A DNA stretch of 64,000 nucleotides from G942493215 sp942493215. GTDB taxonomy: Bacteria; Bacillota_I; Bacilli_A; RF39; UBA660. Below, one piece after another: positions 50,673 through 59,908 of this stretch. The notes under the pieces are model-generated. The model saw nothing but the letters and a program-made list of their open reading frames with translations. It was not told where the DNA came from and ran no database searches. The stretch's first letter is position 1, and each line of letters begins with the position of its first letter. The position numbers were made by a program, and so were the translations under genes. The stretch covers positions 1,426,001 through 1,490,000 of the forward strand of contig OW818670.1 in NCBI GenBank assembly GCA_942493215.1, read 5' to 3'.

Positions 50673-51021
50673 AATTTTTAGGTTTAAATATAAATGATAA
50701 TATAAAGGATATAACAATAGCGGATATAATTCCTGATGATGTTAAATCAAACATCCCCATCATTAAGCCCACCATCCCAAAGTCACCAGCTTTATCTAAG
50801 GCTCCATGAATAAGTAAATGACCAAAACTAGTAATCGGAACTAATGCCCCACCACCAGCCCATAAGATAAATTTATCATATATTGAAAAGATGTCTAAGA
50901 ATGCTCCGGTACATACAAATATTGTTGTTACATGACCTGGTGATAACCTAGTATTATCTAAAATAATCTGCCCAATTAAACATACTAATCCCGAAAAGAT
51001 AAAAGCATTAACATAAATCAT
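50671..51021 (-). CDS. spoVAE: stage V sporulation protein AE
   Basis: A 116-aa polytopic membrane protein (four helices): FIFSGLVCLIGQIILDNTRLSPGHVTTIFV and FGHLLIHGALDKAGDFGMVGLMMGMFD are SpoVAE signatures. With SpoVAC and SpoVAD it forms the channel moving Ca-dipicolinic acid into the forespore and out at germination. It overlaps spoVAD by four bases. The operon lacks spoVAA, spoVAB and spoVAF. Confidence 0.95.
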   Translation of the reverse strand: MIYVNAFIFSGLVCLIGQIILDNTRLSPGHVTTIFVCTGAFLDIFSIYDKFILWAGGGALVPITSFGHLLIHGALDKAGDFGMVGLMMGMFDLTSSGIISAIVISFILSFIFKPKN

Positions 51022-52007
51022 TTGATGACCTCCAAACTAATAGCATGGGCAATACTAGGAATTGTTAGCCCTTCATTAACAATAGCTACCGAATGTAATG
51101 ATCCGGTGGCTAATAAAAGAACCTTTTTTAATTCTTTACCATACATTTCATTAAAAATATAAGTATAAGTAATTAATGGAGCACAAGCTGGTCCACTACC
51201 TCCCGCATAAACAGGTTGTTCTTTCAAATTATATATCATAGTGGCCGTATCATTATAATTATTTAATTTAATACCATATTCCTGTTCCATATATTCTAAA
51301 AATATTTGTTTACCATATTCTCCTAAATCACCGGTTAAAATTAAATCATAATAATCACTTGTTCTTTTTGTTTCTTTTAAATGTTCATATAATGTTGCGG
51401 CGGCAGCAGGGGCCATAACAGCTCCCATATGATAAGCATCTTTTATACCTAAATCATAGACCCGACCAATTGTTCCACTTTCAATTCTAATACCTTTTTT
51501 ATTATTAGAAAGATATGCACTAACAGCTCCTGTTGTTGTAAATGTTGCCGTTTTATGTTTTGGGCCACCATATTCAACCGGATAACGAAATTGTTTTTCA
51601 GCAGCATTATTATGAGATGAAGTGGTACATAAACAATTTTTTATTTGTTTTGCTTCTAACATATTAGCACCAATAATAAGACCTTCTACACTTGTGGCAC
51701 ATGCATTATATATTCCTAGGTAAGGGATTTGATATTCTTTAGCTGTAAAATTATTAGCAATAAGCTGATTTAATAAATCCCCACCAATATGCATATCAAT
51801 AGCGTTCATATCTTTATTAACTTTTTTTAAAAGAATATCAATACTATCATTGATTAATTTTGTTTCTGCTTGTTCCCATGTTTTAGTACCCATATATAAA
51901 TCATCATATGTCTTATCAAACATACTACCAAATGGTCCATTTTTTTCATAGGGACCAGCTACCGTACTAGTATCATTAATATATACATTCTTATATTTAA
52001 AAGTCAT
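51018..52007 (-). CDS. spoVAD: stage V sporulation protein AD
   Basis: A 329-aa thiolase-fold protein that binds dipicolinic acid. TFKYKNVYINDTSTVAGPYEKNGPFG at the start, CTTSSHNNAAEKQFRYPVEYGGPKHKTATFTTTGA in the middle and GPACAPLITY match SpoVAD. Three bases separate it from spoVAC. Normal length. Confidence 0.96.
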   Translation of the reverse strand: MTFKYKNVYINDTSTVAGPYEKNGPFGSMFDKTYDDLYMGTKTWEQAETKLINDSIDILLKKVNKDMNAIDMHIGGDLLNQLIANNFTAKEYQIPYLGIYNACATSVEGLIIGANMLEAKQIKNCLCTTSSHNNAAEKQFRYPVEYGGPKHKTATFTTTGAVSAYLSNNKKGIRIESGTIGRVYDLGIKDAYHMGAVMAPAAAATLYEHLKETKRTSDYYDLILTGDLGEYGKQIFLEYMEQEYGIKLNNYNDTATMIYNLKEQPVYAGGSGPACAPLITYTYIFNEMYGKELKKVLLLATGSLHSVAIVNEGLTIPSIAHAISLEVIK

Positions 52008-52010
52008 CTT

Positions 52011-52451
52011 TTAACCTCCAAACAATAGTAGTCTTATTAAACCAAAAACATAAGCACTAACTACTCCAAAAATAATGACTGATCCCGTTAGTTTAAACAT
52101 ATTTGCCCCAAGTCCAGTAATCATTCCCTCTTTACGATAATCTAAAGCAGCACTCATCATTGCATGCGCAAAGCCTGTTATTGGTACTAATAATCCTGCT
52201 TTAGCCCAATTAACCCATTTATCAAAGAAACCAATACTGGTAAAAAGACAACCGATAAAAATTAAAGTAATAATCATAAATGTTCCTGCTTGTGAGGTTG
52301 GTATTTCTAAAAAATACGCTAATAACTCTAATAAAAACTGACCAATAACACCCATTAATCCGCCAATCGCAAAGGCAATTAGTCCATTTCTTAAACGATC
52401 TTCTTTGGGAGTATGTTTAGCTACTAAATCCTTATATTGTTTTTTATCCAT
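52011..52451 (-). CDS. spoVAC: stage V sporulation protein AC
   Basis: 146 aa with four helices: KHTPKEDRLRNGLIAFAIGGLMGVIGQFL, FDKWVNWAKAGLLVPITGFAHAMMSAALDYRKEG. SpoVAC is the pore subunit, mechanosensitive in B. subtilis, used in DPA transport. It is first of the AC-AD-AE unit. GGAGG precedes the ATG, just after a sigma-G-like promoter. Confidence 0.95.
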   Translation of the reverse strand: MDKKQYKDLVAKHTPKEDRLRNGLIAFAIGGLMGVIGQFLLELLAYFLEIPTSQAGTFMIITLIFIGCLFTSIGFFDKWVNWAKAGLLVPITGFAHAMMSAALDYRKEGMITGLGANMFKLTGSVIIFGVVSAYVFGLIRLLLFGG

Positions 52452-52468
52452 AAATTCCTCCTATCCCT

Positions 52469-52497
52469 TATTATGAATAAAAATTTTTAATGTATGC
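52469..52497 (-). promoter_or_regulatory. sigma-G-type promoter of spoVAC-AD-AE
   Basis: On the minus strand a -35 GCATA (52493-52497) and -10 CATAATA (52469-52475), 17 bases apart, fit the B. subtilis sigma-G consensus GnATR/CATnnTA. The promoter lies after a terminator, so the operon is separately transcribed in the forespore. Confidence 0.75.
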
Positions 52498-52501
52498 ATT
52501 T

Positions 52502-52528
52502 AAAAAGCAAACTACTTTAATAGTTTGC
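52502..52528 (-). terminator. sigF terminator
   Basis: GCAAACTA pairs with TAGTTTGC around a six-base loop, followed by TTTTT on the minus strand. It overlaps the end of sigF and separates it from spoVAC. Confidence 0.85.
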
Positions 52529-53177
52529 CCTTTAATTTAGCTAAAATCCGTTGTTCTTGACGTGAAATATTAACTTGGCTAGTACCAATTCGACTGGCAG
52601 TTTCTACTTGAGTTAATCCTTCAAAATAGCGGGCTTCAATAATCTGTCGTTCTTCGGTTGTAAGTTCTAGTAATACTCTTTTTAACTCTATTAATTCATC
52701 AACACTCGTTGTTTCTTTGATGCTTATAACATCATATAGATTTAACTCCTTACCTTCATCATTAATAGGTTCATCAATACTTTGAATAGTATTACTAGAT
52801 AACATCGCATCAGCTACCAAATTTTCTGAAATATCAAGAAAGGTACTAACCTCAACAATAGTTGGTTCACGCATAAACTTTTGCGATAGTAAAGCAATGG
52901 CTCGATCAATACGGGAATTTAAACGTGAGATATCACGACTTATTTTGACGCCCTTATCTTCTCTGACATAACGTCGCATTTCTCCAAGAATAAAAGGATG
53001 AGCATAGGTTGTTAGTTTAACATTCAAATCAGGATCAAATTTTTTATATGCTTTAATTAAACCAATGGTACCAACCTGAAACAAATCATCAATACTATGA
53101 TAGTTCGTGAAAGAACTTGCGATTGAATATATTAGATTTTTGTTTTCATAAACAATTGTGCTTAAATCTGTTTCCAC
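52512..53177 (-). CDS. sigF: forespore sigma factor, SigF type
   Basis: A 221-aa sigma-B/F/G-family factor: region 2 (IDDLFQVGTIGLIKAYKKFDPDLNVKLTTYAHPFILGEMRRYVRED), region 3 and region 4 (LTTEERQIIEARYFEGLTQVETASRIGTSQVNISRQEQRIL). It is shorter than B. subtilis SigF (255 aa). Being next to a SpoIIAA-like gene and upstream of spoVA supports SigF. The gene starts nine bases after the SpoIIAA stop, leaving no room for spoIIAB. It would transcribe forespore genes early in sporulation. Confidence 0.88.
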   Translation of the reverse strand: METDLSTIVYENKNLIYSIASSFTNYHSIDDLFQVGTIGLIKAYKKFDPDLNVKLTTYAHPFILGEMRRYVREDKGVKISRDISRLNSRIDRAIALLSQKFMREPTIVEVSTFLDISENLVADAMLSSNTIQSIDEPINDEGKELNLYDVISIKETTSVDELIELKRVLLELTTEERQIIEARYFEGLTQVETASRIGTSQVNISRQEQRILAKLKGKLLK

Positions 53178-53186
53178 GGTTCTCCT

Positions 53187-53528
53187 TTACTTAATTATTG
53201 CAAAAGCGCTTAATTCATCAGGTGTAAACAATAGATGTTTTAAAATACTATTTGATACTTCTTTTTTGACTTGTTCATTAGAACCACCACATAATAAAAT
53301 TTGACCATTATTACGAGAACATATTTGGGAATTAGTAAAAAGGACTTTGAACCCTTCTACATCAATATTATTTATTTCACTAATATTAAATAATACATTA
53401 CGAATACCATTATCTTTAATAAGACTTGTTACTTCTTGATTTAATTTTTCAATTGTTTGTCTAGTCAAATCACCTCGTAATCTTATAAATAATATTCCCT
53501 TGCGAAATTCCATATTGATATCAAGCAA
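53187..53528 (-). CDS. spoIIAA: SpoIIAA-like STAS protein without the phosphoacceptor serine
   Basis: A 113-aa STAS domain. LDINMEFRKGILFIRLRGDL and GIRNVLFNISEINNID align with SpoIIAA. The motif that is DSSG in the family is D56-V57-E58-G59, so no Ser can be phosphorylated. The start is TTG at 53528 with GAGGTGA six bases upstream; alignment to homologues includes these N-terminal residues, while the later ATG has no site. The gene is directly before sigF, without spoIIAB. It may be a constitutive antagonist or have a new partner. Confidence 0.82.
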   Translation of the reverse strand: MLDINMEFRKGILFIRLRGDLTRQTIEKLNQEVTSLIKDNGIRNVLFNISEINNIDVEGFKVLFTNSQICSRNNGQILLCGGSNEQVKKEVSNSILKHLLFTPDELSAFAIIK

Positions 53529-53599
53529 TTACTCTCACCTCGCATATTAAATTTAACACATATTAATTGTTTTTTATATTGTTTCGACAAAACTAGAAT

Positions 53600-55750
53600 T
53601 TATTTTAATTCTACATTTTTTTTATAAAGAAAATGAATTAAAACAACAAAAATGGCGATTAAAAGAATAATAATTAGGACAATATAATCTATTTGAAAAT
53701 TAAAGCTATTATAGTTGTTTACATCTTTATTAGGAATTGTCATTATTTTATTAAGATCTTCATCTTTTATTTTCAATAATTCTTTTAATTTAAGAATGTC
53801 ATTCTCATATTTTGAAGCCTCATCTTTTTTTAATTCGACAATATCTTTTAAATCATGATTTTGACTTATGATGGTCATATTCAACTCTTTAATTTTTTGT
53901 TTATATATATCTAACTGATTATCATTTTGGACCATTTGTTTTTCTTTTAAAAGATCTAATTGTTCGGTTAATGATTTTATTGTTTCCTCATTATTAGTAT
54001 TAATTAGTTTTTGTTCTTCTAAATTAGTATTTAAGGCTTCCAATGATGCTTCTAATACTGCTTTAGAGTTTAATAAATTACTTATTATTTGTTCACTACC
54101 AGAACTAACTATTTTGCCATTTATAACATCTTCATTTAACTGATCAATCATCGCAATAACATTATTAAGAACTGCTGATAATTTTTCTTTTTCCAAATAG
54201 ATACTATCAATCGTTGTTATATAGCCATCATTTATATAAGTAAGGCTATTTATCTTTTCTACTAATATATCTAATTGACCATTTAATTGTAATAATTCAT
54301 TAGTAATATTCTCTTTATCATATAATAATTCATCAATGGTTGTAGGATTATCACTAGTAGTTAATTTAGCTATTTCTTCATCTTTAAGTAATAACTGATT
54401 ATTTAAATAAATTATTTGATTTAATAAATCATCCCGTTCAGCTATTAACATATTTACATTTTGAAGATAATTATTATTTATTGAAATTTGCTCATTTAGT
54501 TGAGTTTGTAAACTAATAAGTTGAGTTTGTAATTCATCAACTTTATTCCGCAATAAATTTACTTCGTTATCAGGGATATCAACAATGATATCTTTACTTA
54601 TTGATATAAAAGGAAAAACATAGGTAACTTGATAAAGACCATTAGTATCTAAATCAACTTCACCTCTTATTTCATAATTATTGGTTGTATTATCATAGAT
54701 AAAGTCACTTAATGATTGATCTTTATCATTAATAACAATATTATCTTCAATTGTTACTTTATCACGTACTGAACAACGATAATAATTTCTATAATCATAA
54801 ATGTCTTTAATATAATTGCCATTATAAGTAGCGTAATAGCCATCTAGATATAAACGATTAGTTTGATAATAATAAAAATAAGTATCTCGATATTTATACT
54901 GAGTTCTTACAATAACACTAGTTGTAGGATTATCATCAATAGGATAAGAATAAGTTATCATTTCTTGCCATTCAGGATTACTTAAATTAAGGTCATTAAT
55001 GGTAATCGTTTTAAATACAATATCACTTAAACTATTATTAATAATTAATTCATTATAGTTACGTTCAAAATAGATTGGTCCATCAATATCTTTAGTATAC
55101 TTAATTTTATAATTAACATTAGCTGGTCCAACATCAAAAAAAGAAATCTTTAAGACAATATTATTAGCATCATAATAATCACCTAAATCAATTCGTAGAT
55201 ATCCATCATTACCTATATAAGACATATTCTCTTTAATAATACCGTTATGAATAAAACTACTAAAATTACCATTACAGCCAGAGCAGTAATAACTATAATT
55301 AATACTTTGATCATTATTAAATATTTGAATTTCTGTAATTCGTAGTGAATAATTATTACCTAATATGTCTGTTAAATAAATATACCTAATCGGTTGCATC
55401 TTCTTTACATCATATACATAACGAATAAATAGTTCTCTTTGTTCAACATCAGCTGGTTTTTCATCTTGCCAATCACCATAATCAGTTTTGAAATTATTAG
55501 ATAAATCTAAATATGGATAAGCCGAATCATTATAATTTAATAGGAAATACTGACCTTCATTTTCTTCTTGATACCATCGATAATGCCGTTCTACTTCACA
55601 TCTATTTGTATCACTATCAATCATTTGTTCTTCACTATAATCACTAAATGGTCCATATTCCGAATAATATGTTTGAGCTTTAACTTGATTATTAATACTT
55701 AAAAGAAAAATACTAAGAATAATTAATAAATATTTTTTGATTTTTTTCAC
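53600..55750 (-). CDS. large coiled-coil membrane protein of unknown function
   Basis: A 716-aa protein with a signal peptide (KKYLLIILSIFLLSINNQVKA). About 390 residues form extracytoplasmic beta-rich domains with many Tyr/Asn. They include a cysteine pair in YYCSGCNG within a possible discoidin-like fold (RYIYLTDILGNNYSLRITEIQIF). Then comes a long coiled coil (about 400-690, heptads with Leu/Glu/Asn) and a C-terminal membrane helix (YIVLIIILLIAIFVVLIHFLY) with a short basic tail. It lies between the mra cluster and spoIIAA. A surface or septal scaffold role is only a guess. Confidence 0.7.
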   Translation of the reverse strand: MKKIKKYLLIILSIFLLSINNQVKAQTYYSEYGPFSDYSEEQMIDSDTNRCEVERHYRWYQEENEGQYFLLNYNDSAYPYLDLSNNFKTDYGDWQDEKPADVEQRELFIRYVYDVKKMQPIRYIYLTDILGNNYSLRITEIQIFNNDQSINYSYYCSGCNGNFSSFIHNGIIKENMSYIGNDGYLRIDLGDYYDANNIVLKISFFDVGPANVNYKIKYTKDIDGPIYFERNYNELIINNSLSDIVFKTITINDLNLSNPEWQEMITYSYPIDDNPTTSVIVRTQYKYRDTYFYYYQTNRLYLDGYYATYNGNYIKDIYDYRNYYRCSVRDKVTIEDNIVINDKDQSLSDFIYDNTTNNYEIRGEVDLDTNGLYQVTYVFPFISISKDIIVDIPDNEVNLLRNKVDELQTQLISLQTQLNEQISINNNYLQNVNMLIAERDDLLNQIIYLNNQLLLKDEEIAKLTTSDNPTTIDELLYDKENITNELLQLNGQLDILVEKINSLTYINDGYITTIDSIYLEKEKLSAVLNNVIAMIDQLNEDVINGKIVSSGSEQIISNLLNSKAVLEASLEALNTNLEEQKLINTNNEETIKSLTEQLDLLKEKQMVQNDNQLDIYKQKIKELNMTIISQNHDLKDIVELKKDEASKYENDILKLKELLKIKDEDLNKIMTIPNKDVNNYNSFNFQIDYIVLIIILLIAIFVVLIHFLYKKNVELK

Positions 55751-55792
55751 CTCCTAATATTATTTACAATAAACGGTTCCCTTTTTCCTTGC

Positions 55793-55830
55793 ATAAAAAA
55801 AAGTAATGAATTAATTATCTCCATTACTTT
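55793..55830 (-). terminator. terminator of the mra cluster
   Basis: AAAGTAATG and CATTACTTT pair with T run on the minus strand, at the end of the PBP gene. Confidence 0.75.
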
Positions 55831-57958
55831 CAGTAAATTTATCTTTTAGTTCAACTCTTACTACCATATCTTTATTAAGAACCGTATTAGTTTGAACACT
55901 TTGAGTGTTAACGTAGCCACTACCTTCTATTTCATATTTAGTACTGGTTATATTAAAGAATAATAAGGCTTCATTCTTTGACCAATTATTCATATTAGGC
56001 ATTTTATATTCATTACCATTAGTAATTAAAAAAATCTTATCTCCCTCAATAATAGTTGTATTTTGTTTAGGATATTGATCAATTATTTTATCACCATTAC
56101 CTATAACAATAGGAATTAATCCCATACTTGTTAAGGAACTAACAGTTGCCTCTAGATTATTACTCAAATAACTTGCTAATTTATAAGTCTTTAAATTAGT
56201 AGCTGTACTAGTATTATTAAGAATATTTTTATATTTAGCAATATCTTGCATAGCTCCTCTAACTTGTTCAACTAAACCGGAACTACCACCATTTTTAGAA
56301 CGTTTTTCGGCGGCATAAATAATTATTTGAGGATCATCTTTAGGGAAAATACCAGAGAATGATGAAACATAATCACTACTTTGATAACCATAAACAGCAT
56401 CATATATTTGGGCGGTTCCCGTCTTACCAGCTACATTTAAATCAGCGATAGCATATTTAACAGCACTAGTAGCATTAATCTTATTATTAACCACTAAATA
56501 CATTAAATCGCGTACTTTCATAGCTGTTTCTTTACTAACAATATTTTCAACTTTATCAACTTCACTTTTATAAACTATTTCTTTAGTATTAGGATCAACA
56601 ATACTAGATACAATATGAGGCTTTATCATTGTACCATTATTGGCAATAATACTTAAGGCTTGTAAATGCTGAACAGATGTTGTTGTAATTCCCTGACCAA
56701 AACCAGCCGTTAATAATTCTATTTGATAATTAAAATTAATATATCCCCCTACTTCTTGAGACAATTCAATTCCTGTTTTAGAACCAAATCCATACTTTAA
56801 GAAACAAGCTTTTAATTCATTCTTGTTTAGATAACGCGTAATTAAATTAGCGATACCTGTATTACTAGAATATTGAATACCAGTATCAAAGGATATTTTT
56901 CCCCAACCATATTTATTCCAATCATAGATACTGTCACTACCTACTTTAAAACTACCAGATGAATATGTATCATTACCATCATAAACACCTTTATCAATCG
57001 CACACATATAGGTAAATGGTTTCATTGTTGATCCCGGCTCAAAAGGCATAGACACAAAAGGATTTTCATAATTAGTTATATTTAATGTATTAGGTGAGAA
57101 TGATGGTGAAGATGCTGCTCCTAATATCTTACCCGTTTTAGCTTCCATCGCAACAAAGACCATCCAATCATTCTTATCTTTTTGATATGTTAAACCAACG
57201 GCCGTTTCAAGAAATCTTTGAATATTGGAGTCAATTGTTAAATAAATATCATCACCATTGGTAGCATCAACTTTGTTTTCTGGTGTATCAGGAATTTTAT
57301 ATCCTAAACGATCCTGTTGATACTCTAAAGAACCATCAACACCTGATAATTCTTTATTGTATAAAGACTCTATTCCTAACTCACCAATAATACTACCCTT
57401 ATCATTTTTTTTAGCATACCCAAGAATATAAGAAGCAAAATCACCATTAGGATAATATCGCTTTGAATCTTCCGTAAAAGCAATACCTGGTAAATTTAAA
57501 GCTTCTATTTCTTCTTTCTTTAATTGTGTTATTCCTCTACCACCTGGGCCTAATTCGACTTGGTATAAATTCTGGTTAAGTAAATTATATATAGTATCTT
57601 CTTTCATATTAATAATAGGAGCTAGTGCCTTAGCCGTAACACGCTTATCAACAATATGTTTAGGAATTTTAGAACTACCTGTTCGACTAGGATTTAAATA
57701 AGCAATAACCGTATAAGACGCCACATTGGTAGCTAGTACAGATCCACTATTATCATAAATATTACCCCTTTTTGCGGTTAGAACCGTTTTATAAGTATTA
57801 CGTTTAGTCGCAAAATCTTTTAAATTTTTACCATAAATAGTAGGTGCTAAAGTCAGATATAATAATTGTGTATATATAGCTAAAATTAAAACAAGAAATA
57901 TCCTAAAAACATTCTTGGGCATTGACCAATTTTGCTTTTTATCATCTCTTGTTTTCAT
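55811..57958 (-). CDS. class B penicillin-binding protein (FtsI/PBP2B/SpoVD type)
   Basis: A septal peptidoglycan transpeptidase of 715 aa with a single N-terminal membrane helix. The dimerisation domain contains KRGNIYDNSGSVLATNVASYTV. The transpeptidase active-site motifs are EPGSTMKPFTY (Ser-x-x-Lys), SSN in QYSSNTGIANL, and KTGT in VAGKTGTAQIY. Two PASTA-like domains are at the C-terminus (about 585-700). It lies in the mra cluster after ftsL and is 12 bases from it. Which of PBP2B or SpoVD applies is undecided. Confidence 0.92.
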   Translation of the reverse strand: MKTRDDKKQNWSMPKNVFRIFLVLILAIYTQLLYLTLAPTIYGKNLKDFATKRNTYKTVLTAKRGNIYDNSGSVLATNVASYTVIAYLNPSRTGSSKIPKHIVDKRVTAKALAPIINMKEDTIYNLLNQNLYQVELGPGGRGITQLKKEEIEALNLPGIAFTEDSKRYYPNGDFASYILGYAKKNDKGSIIGELGIESLYNKELSGVDGSLEYQQDRLGYKIPDTPENKVDATNGDDIYLTIDSNIQRFLETAVGLTYQKDKNDWMVFVAMEAKTGKILGAASSPSFSPNTLNITNYENPFVSMPFEPGSTMKPFTYMCAIDKGVYDGNDTYSSGSFKVGSDSIYDWNKYGWGKISFDTGIQYSSNTGIANLITRYLNKNELKACFLKYGFGSKTGIELSQEVGGYINFNYQIELLTAGFGQGITTTSVQHLQALSIIANNGTMIKPHIVSSIVDPNTKEIVYKSEVDKVENIVSKETAMKVRDLMYLVVNNKINATSAVKYAIADLNVAGKTGTAQIYDAVYGYQSSDYVSSFSGIFPKDDPQIIIYAAEKRSKNGGSSGLVEQVRGAMQDIAKYKNILNNTSTATNLKTYKLASYLSNNLEATVSSLTSMGLIPIVIGNGDKIIDQYPKQNTTIIEGDKIFLITNGNEYKMPNMNNWSKNEALLFFNITSTKYEIEGSGYVNTQSVQTNTVLNKDMVVRVELKDKFTESNGDN

Positions 57959-57970
57959 AATTCACCTCAA

Positions 57971-58270
57971 TTATTGATTGTCATCAACTATTATAATATT
58001 TTCTTGATTATATGACAACCCCATTTCATCTGCAACCTTCTTAACATTTTCGAAATAAGTCATTTCATTAACTTTCATTGTTAAGCTTTCATTCTTCTTC
58101 TCTTGAACACTAACTTTTTGCCTTAATTGTTCAACGTTCATATTAAGACTTTCTATTTTAGAACTAACAAAAACTTGTAATAGCATTGTACAAACAAATG
58201 CTAAAATAGCTGATATGTATAATATTTTTTCTCCTCGAGTAATCTTTAAACGTCTTTTTTTGGTAGTCAT
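57971..58270 (-). CDS. ftsL: FtsL cell-division protein
   Basis: A 99-aa bitopic protein: basic cytoplasmic start (TKKRRLKITRGEK), a transmembrane helix (ILYISAILAFVCTMLLQVFV), then a coiled coil (IESLNMNVEQLRQKVSVQEKKNESLTMKVNEM) and YFENVKKVADEMGLSY. Typical FtsL/DivIC layout. It is between rsmH and the PBP gene as usual; the divisome partners are outside. Confidence 0.88.
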   Translation of the reverse strand: MTTKKRRLKITRGEKILYISAILAFVCTMLLQVFVSSKIESLNMNVEQLRQKVSVQEKKNESLTMKVNEMTYFENVKKVADEMGLSYNQENIIIVDDNQ

Positions 58271-58274
58271 GATT

Positions 58275-59195
58275 TCACCTTTTTGTTCTTTCTATAACTC
58301 TTAGTCTAGCACTCCTTGAACGTTTATTATCTTCTACTTCGATTAAACTTGGTTCAAGATTGGCAATAATCTTATATTGTGGTTGATAAGCATCCGGAAT
58401 GGTTGGTAACTTAGATAAAGCTTTATTAACCTCACCATATTCTTTAAAAATATTTTTACAAATTCGATCTTCTAGGGAATGAAATGTAATAACACAAATA
58501 CGTCCATTTACATTAAGAAGTTTTAAGGCCTGTTTTAAAGTCGAACTAAAAACTTCTAATTCATTATTTACTTCAATTCTAATAGCTTGAAATATCTTAC
58601 GTGCTGGATGTTTTTCTATCTTATATTTCATTGGTACATTATTAGCAATAATATCTACTAATTCTAAAGTTGTTTTAATCGGTTTAATATTACGAGCCTT
58701 TATAATACCTTTAGCAATACTCGTTGCGTATTTTTCTTCACCATAATCACGAAATATTTTAACTAATTGCTCATAAGAATAATCGTTAACAACTTGATAA
58801 GCGGATAAGGGATTATTTTGATCCATTCGCATATCTAAAGCTGCATCGGAGTGAAAACTAAATCCCCGATCAGTCTCATCTAATTGGGGACTTGAAACAC
58901 CTAAATCAAATAAAATACCATCCACACCTTTAATATCTCTTTTAGTTAATTCTTCTTCTAAATTAACAAAGTTACTATAGATAATCTCATAGTTATTAGC
59001 AATATCACTTAATCGCTTCTTACTATATGTAATCGCATCCATATCTTGATCAAAAGCATATAAGAAACCATTCTTTATTCTTTTTAATATCTCACTACTA
59101 TGACCACCATAACCTAAAGTACAATCAACAATAATACTGTTATCTTTAAGATTAAGATAGTCGATACTTTCATTAAGTAAAACACTTTTATGCAT
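58275..59195 (-). CDS. rsmH: 16S rRNA (cytosine1402-N4)-methyltransferase
   Basis: 306 aa. HKSVLLNESIDYLNLKDNSIIVDCTLGYGGHSSEIL is the SAM region; GILFDLGVSSPQLDETDRGFSFHSDAALDMRMD and HPARKIFQAIRIEVNNELE are hallmark blocks, and ICVITFHSLEDRI closes the catalytic domain. Second gene of the mra cluster, following mraZ. Confidence 0.97.
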   Translation of the reverse strand: MHKSVLLNESIDYLNLKDNSIIVDCTLGYGGHSSEILKRIKNGFLYAFDQDMDAITYSKKRLSDIANNYEIIYSNFVNLEEELTKRDIKGVDGILFDLGVSSPQLDETDRGFSFHSDAALDMRMDQNNPLSAYQVVNDYSYEQLVKIFRDYGEEKYATSIAKGIIKARNIKPIKTTLELVDIIANNVPMKYKIEKHPARKIFQAIRIEVNNELEVFSSTLKQALKLLNVNGRICVITFHSLEDRICKNIFKEYGEVNKALSKLPTIPDAYQPQYKIIANLEPSLIEVEDNKRSRSARLRVIERTKR

Positions 59196-59203
59196 GAGTC
59201 CTC

Positions 59204-59638
59204 CTAGATATGTAGCTCCGTTGTAAATAGTTGATCAGCAATATCAGTTAACTTTTCTTCATTAACACTCATATATTGTTCCCAACGTTCTTTACTCCAA
59301 ACTTCTAAACGATCATTAACACCAATAATAATACAATCTTTTTCTAAACCCGCATATTTAATTAAGGGTTCTGAAATATTAACTCGTCCTTGCTTATCAA
59401 ATTCACAAACATTTGCACCTGATAAGAAGAAACGCATAAAATCACGAGCATTTTTAGTATTAGGTAATTCTTTATATTTAGTGATAATTCTTTCCCATTC
59501 TGTTTTAGGATATATAAATAGGCAGTTATCTAAACCACGAGTTATAATAAAATTTTCTCCTAATTCATATCTTATCTTAGAAGGAATTATTAAACGTCCT
59601 TTATCATCAATTGTATGATGATACTCACCCATAAACAT
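59204..59638 (-). CDS. mraZ: MraZ transcriptional regulator
   Basis: A 144-aa MraZ from the ATG at 59638, with GGGTGAT upstream. It has two swapped AbrB-like domains: EYHHTIDDKGRLIIPSKIRYELG and CEFDKQGRVNISEPLIKYAGLEKD. It represses its own operon by binding repeats in the promoter. No four-fold GTGGG repeats were identified here; one GTGGGTG is next to the ribosome site. Confidence 0.95.
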   Translation of the reverse strand: MFMGEYHHTIDDKGRLIIPSKIRYELGENFIITRGLDNCLFIYPKTEWERIITKYKELPNTKNARDFMRFFLSGANVCEFDKQGRVNISEPLIKYAGLEKDCIIIGVNDRLEVWSKERWEQYMSVNEEKLTDIADQLFTTELHI

Positions 59639-59886
59639 ATTATCACCCACTTATAACCACTTTGTACCACTCGTTACCATAATTTTACTATTAATTTAGT
59701 TATTTGTAAAGGCTTTTTAAACAATTTATTAAAGTCTTTTGAAAATAATACTTTTTATAAAATATAATGGAAGATTACTCAACCATTTCTTTTTATTTTC
59801 AATTAAAAAGACACTTCCTTACTTGGAAATGTATTACATATTAAACAATATTATTTTATAATTATGAAAGTACTTTTCTAGTATAC

Positions 59887-59908
59887 AAAAAAAGAGGTTC
59901 CCCTCTTT
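59887..59908 (-). terminator. terminator of the 41-aa gene
   Basis: AAAGAGG and CCTCTTT with a four-base loop and T run on the minus strand overlap the gene's stop. Confidence 0.75.
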
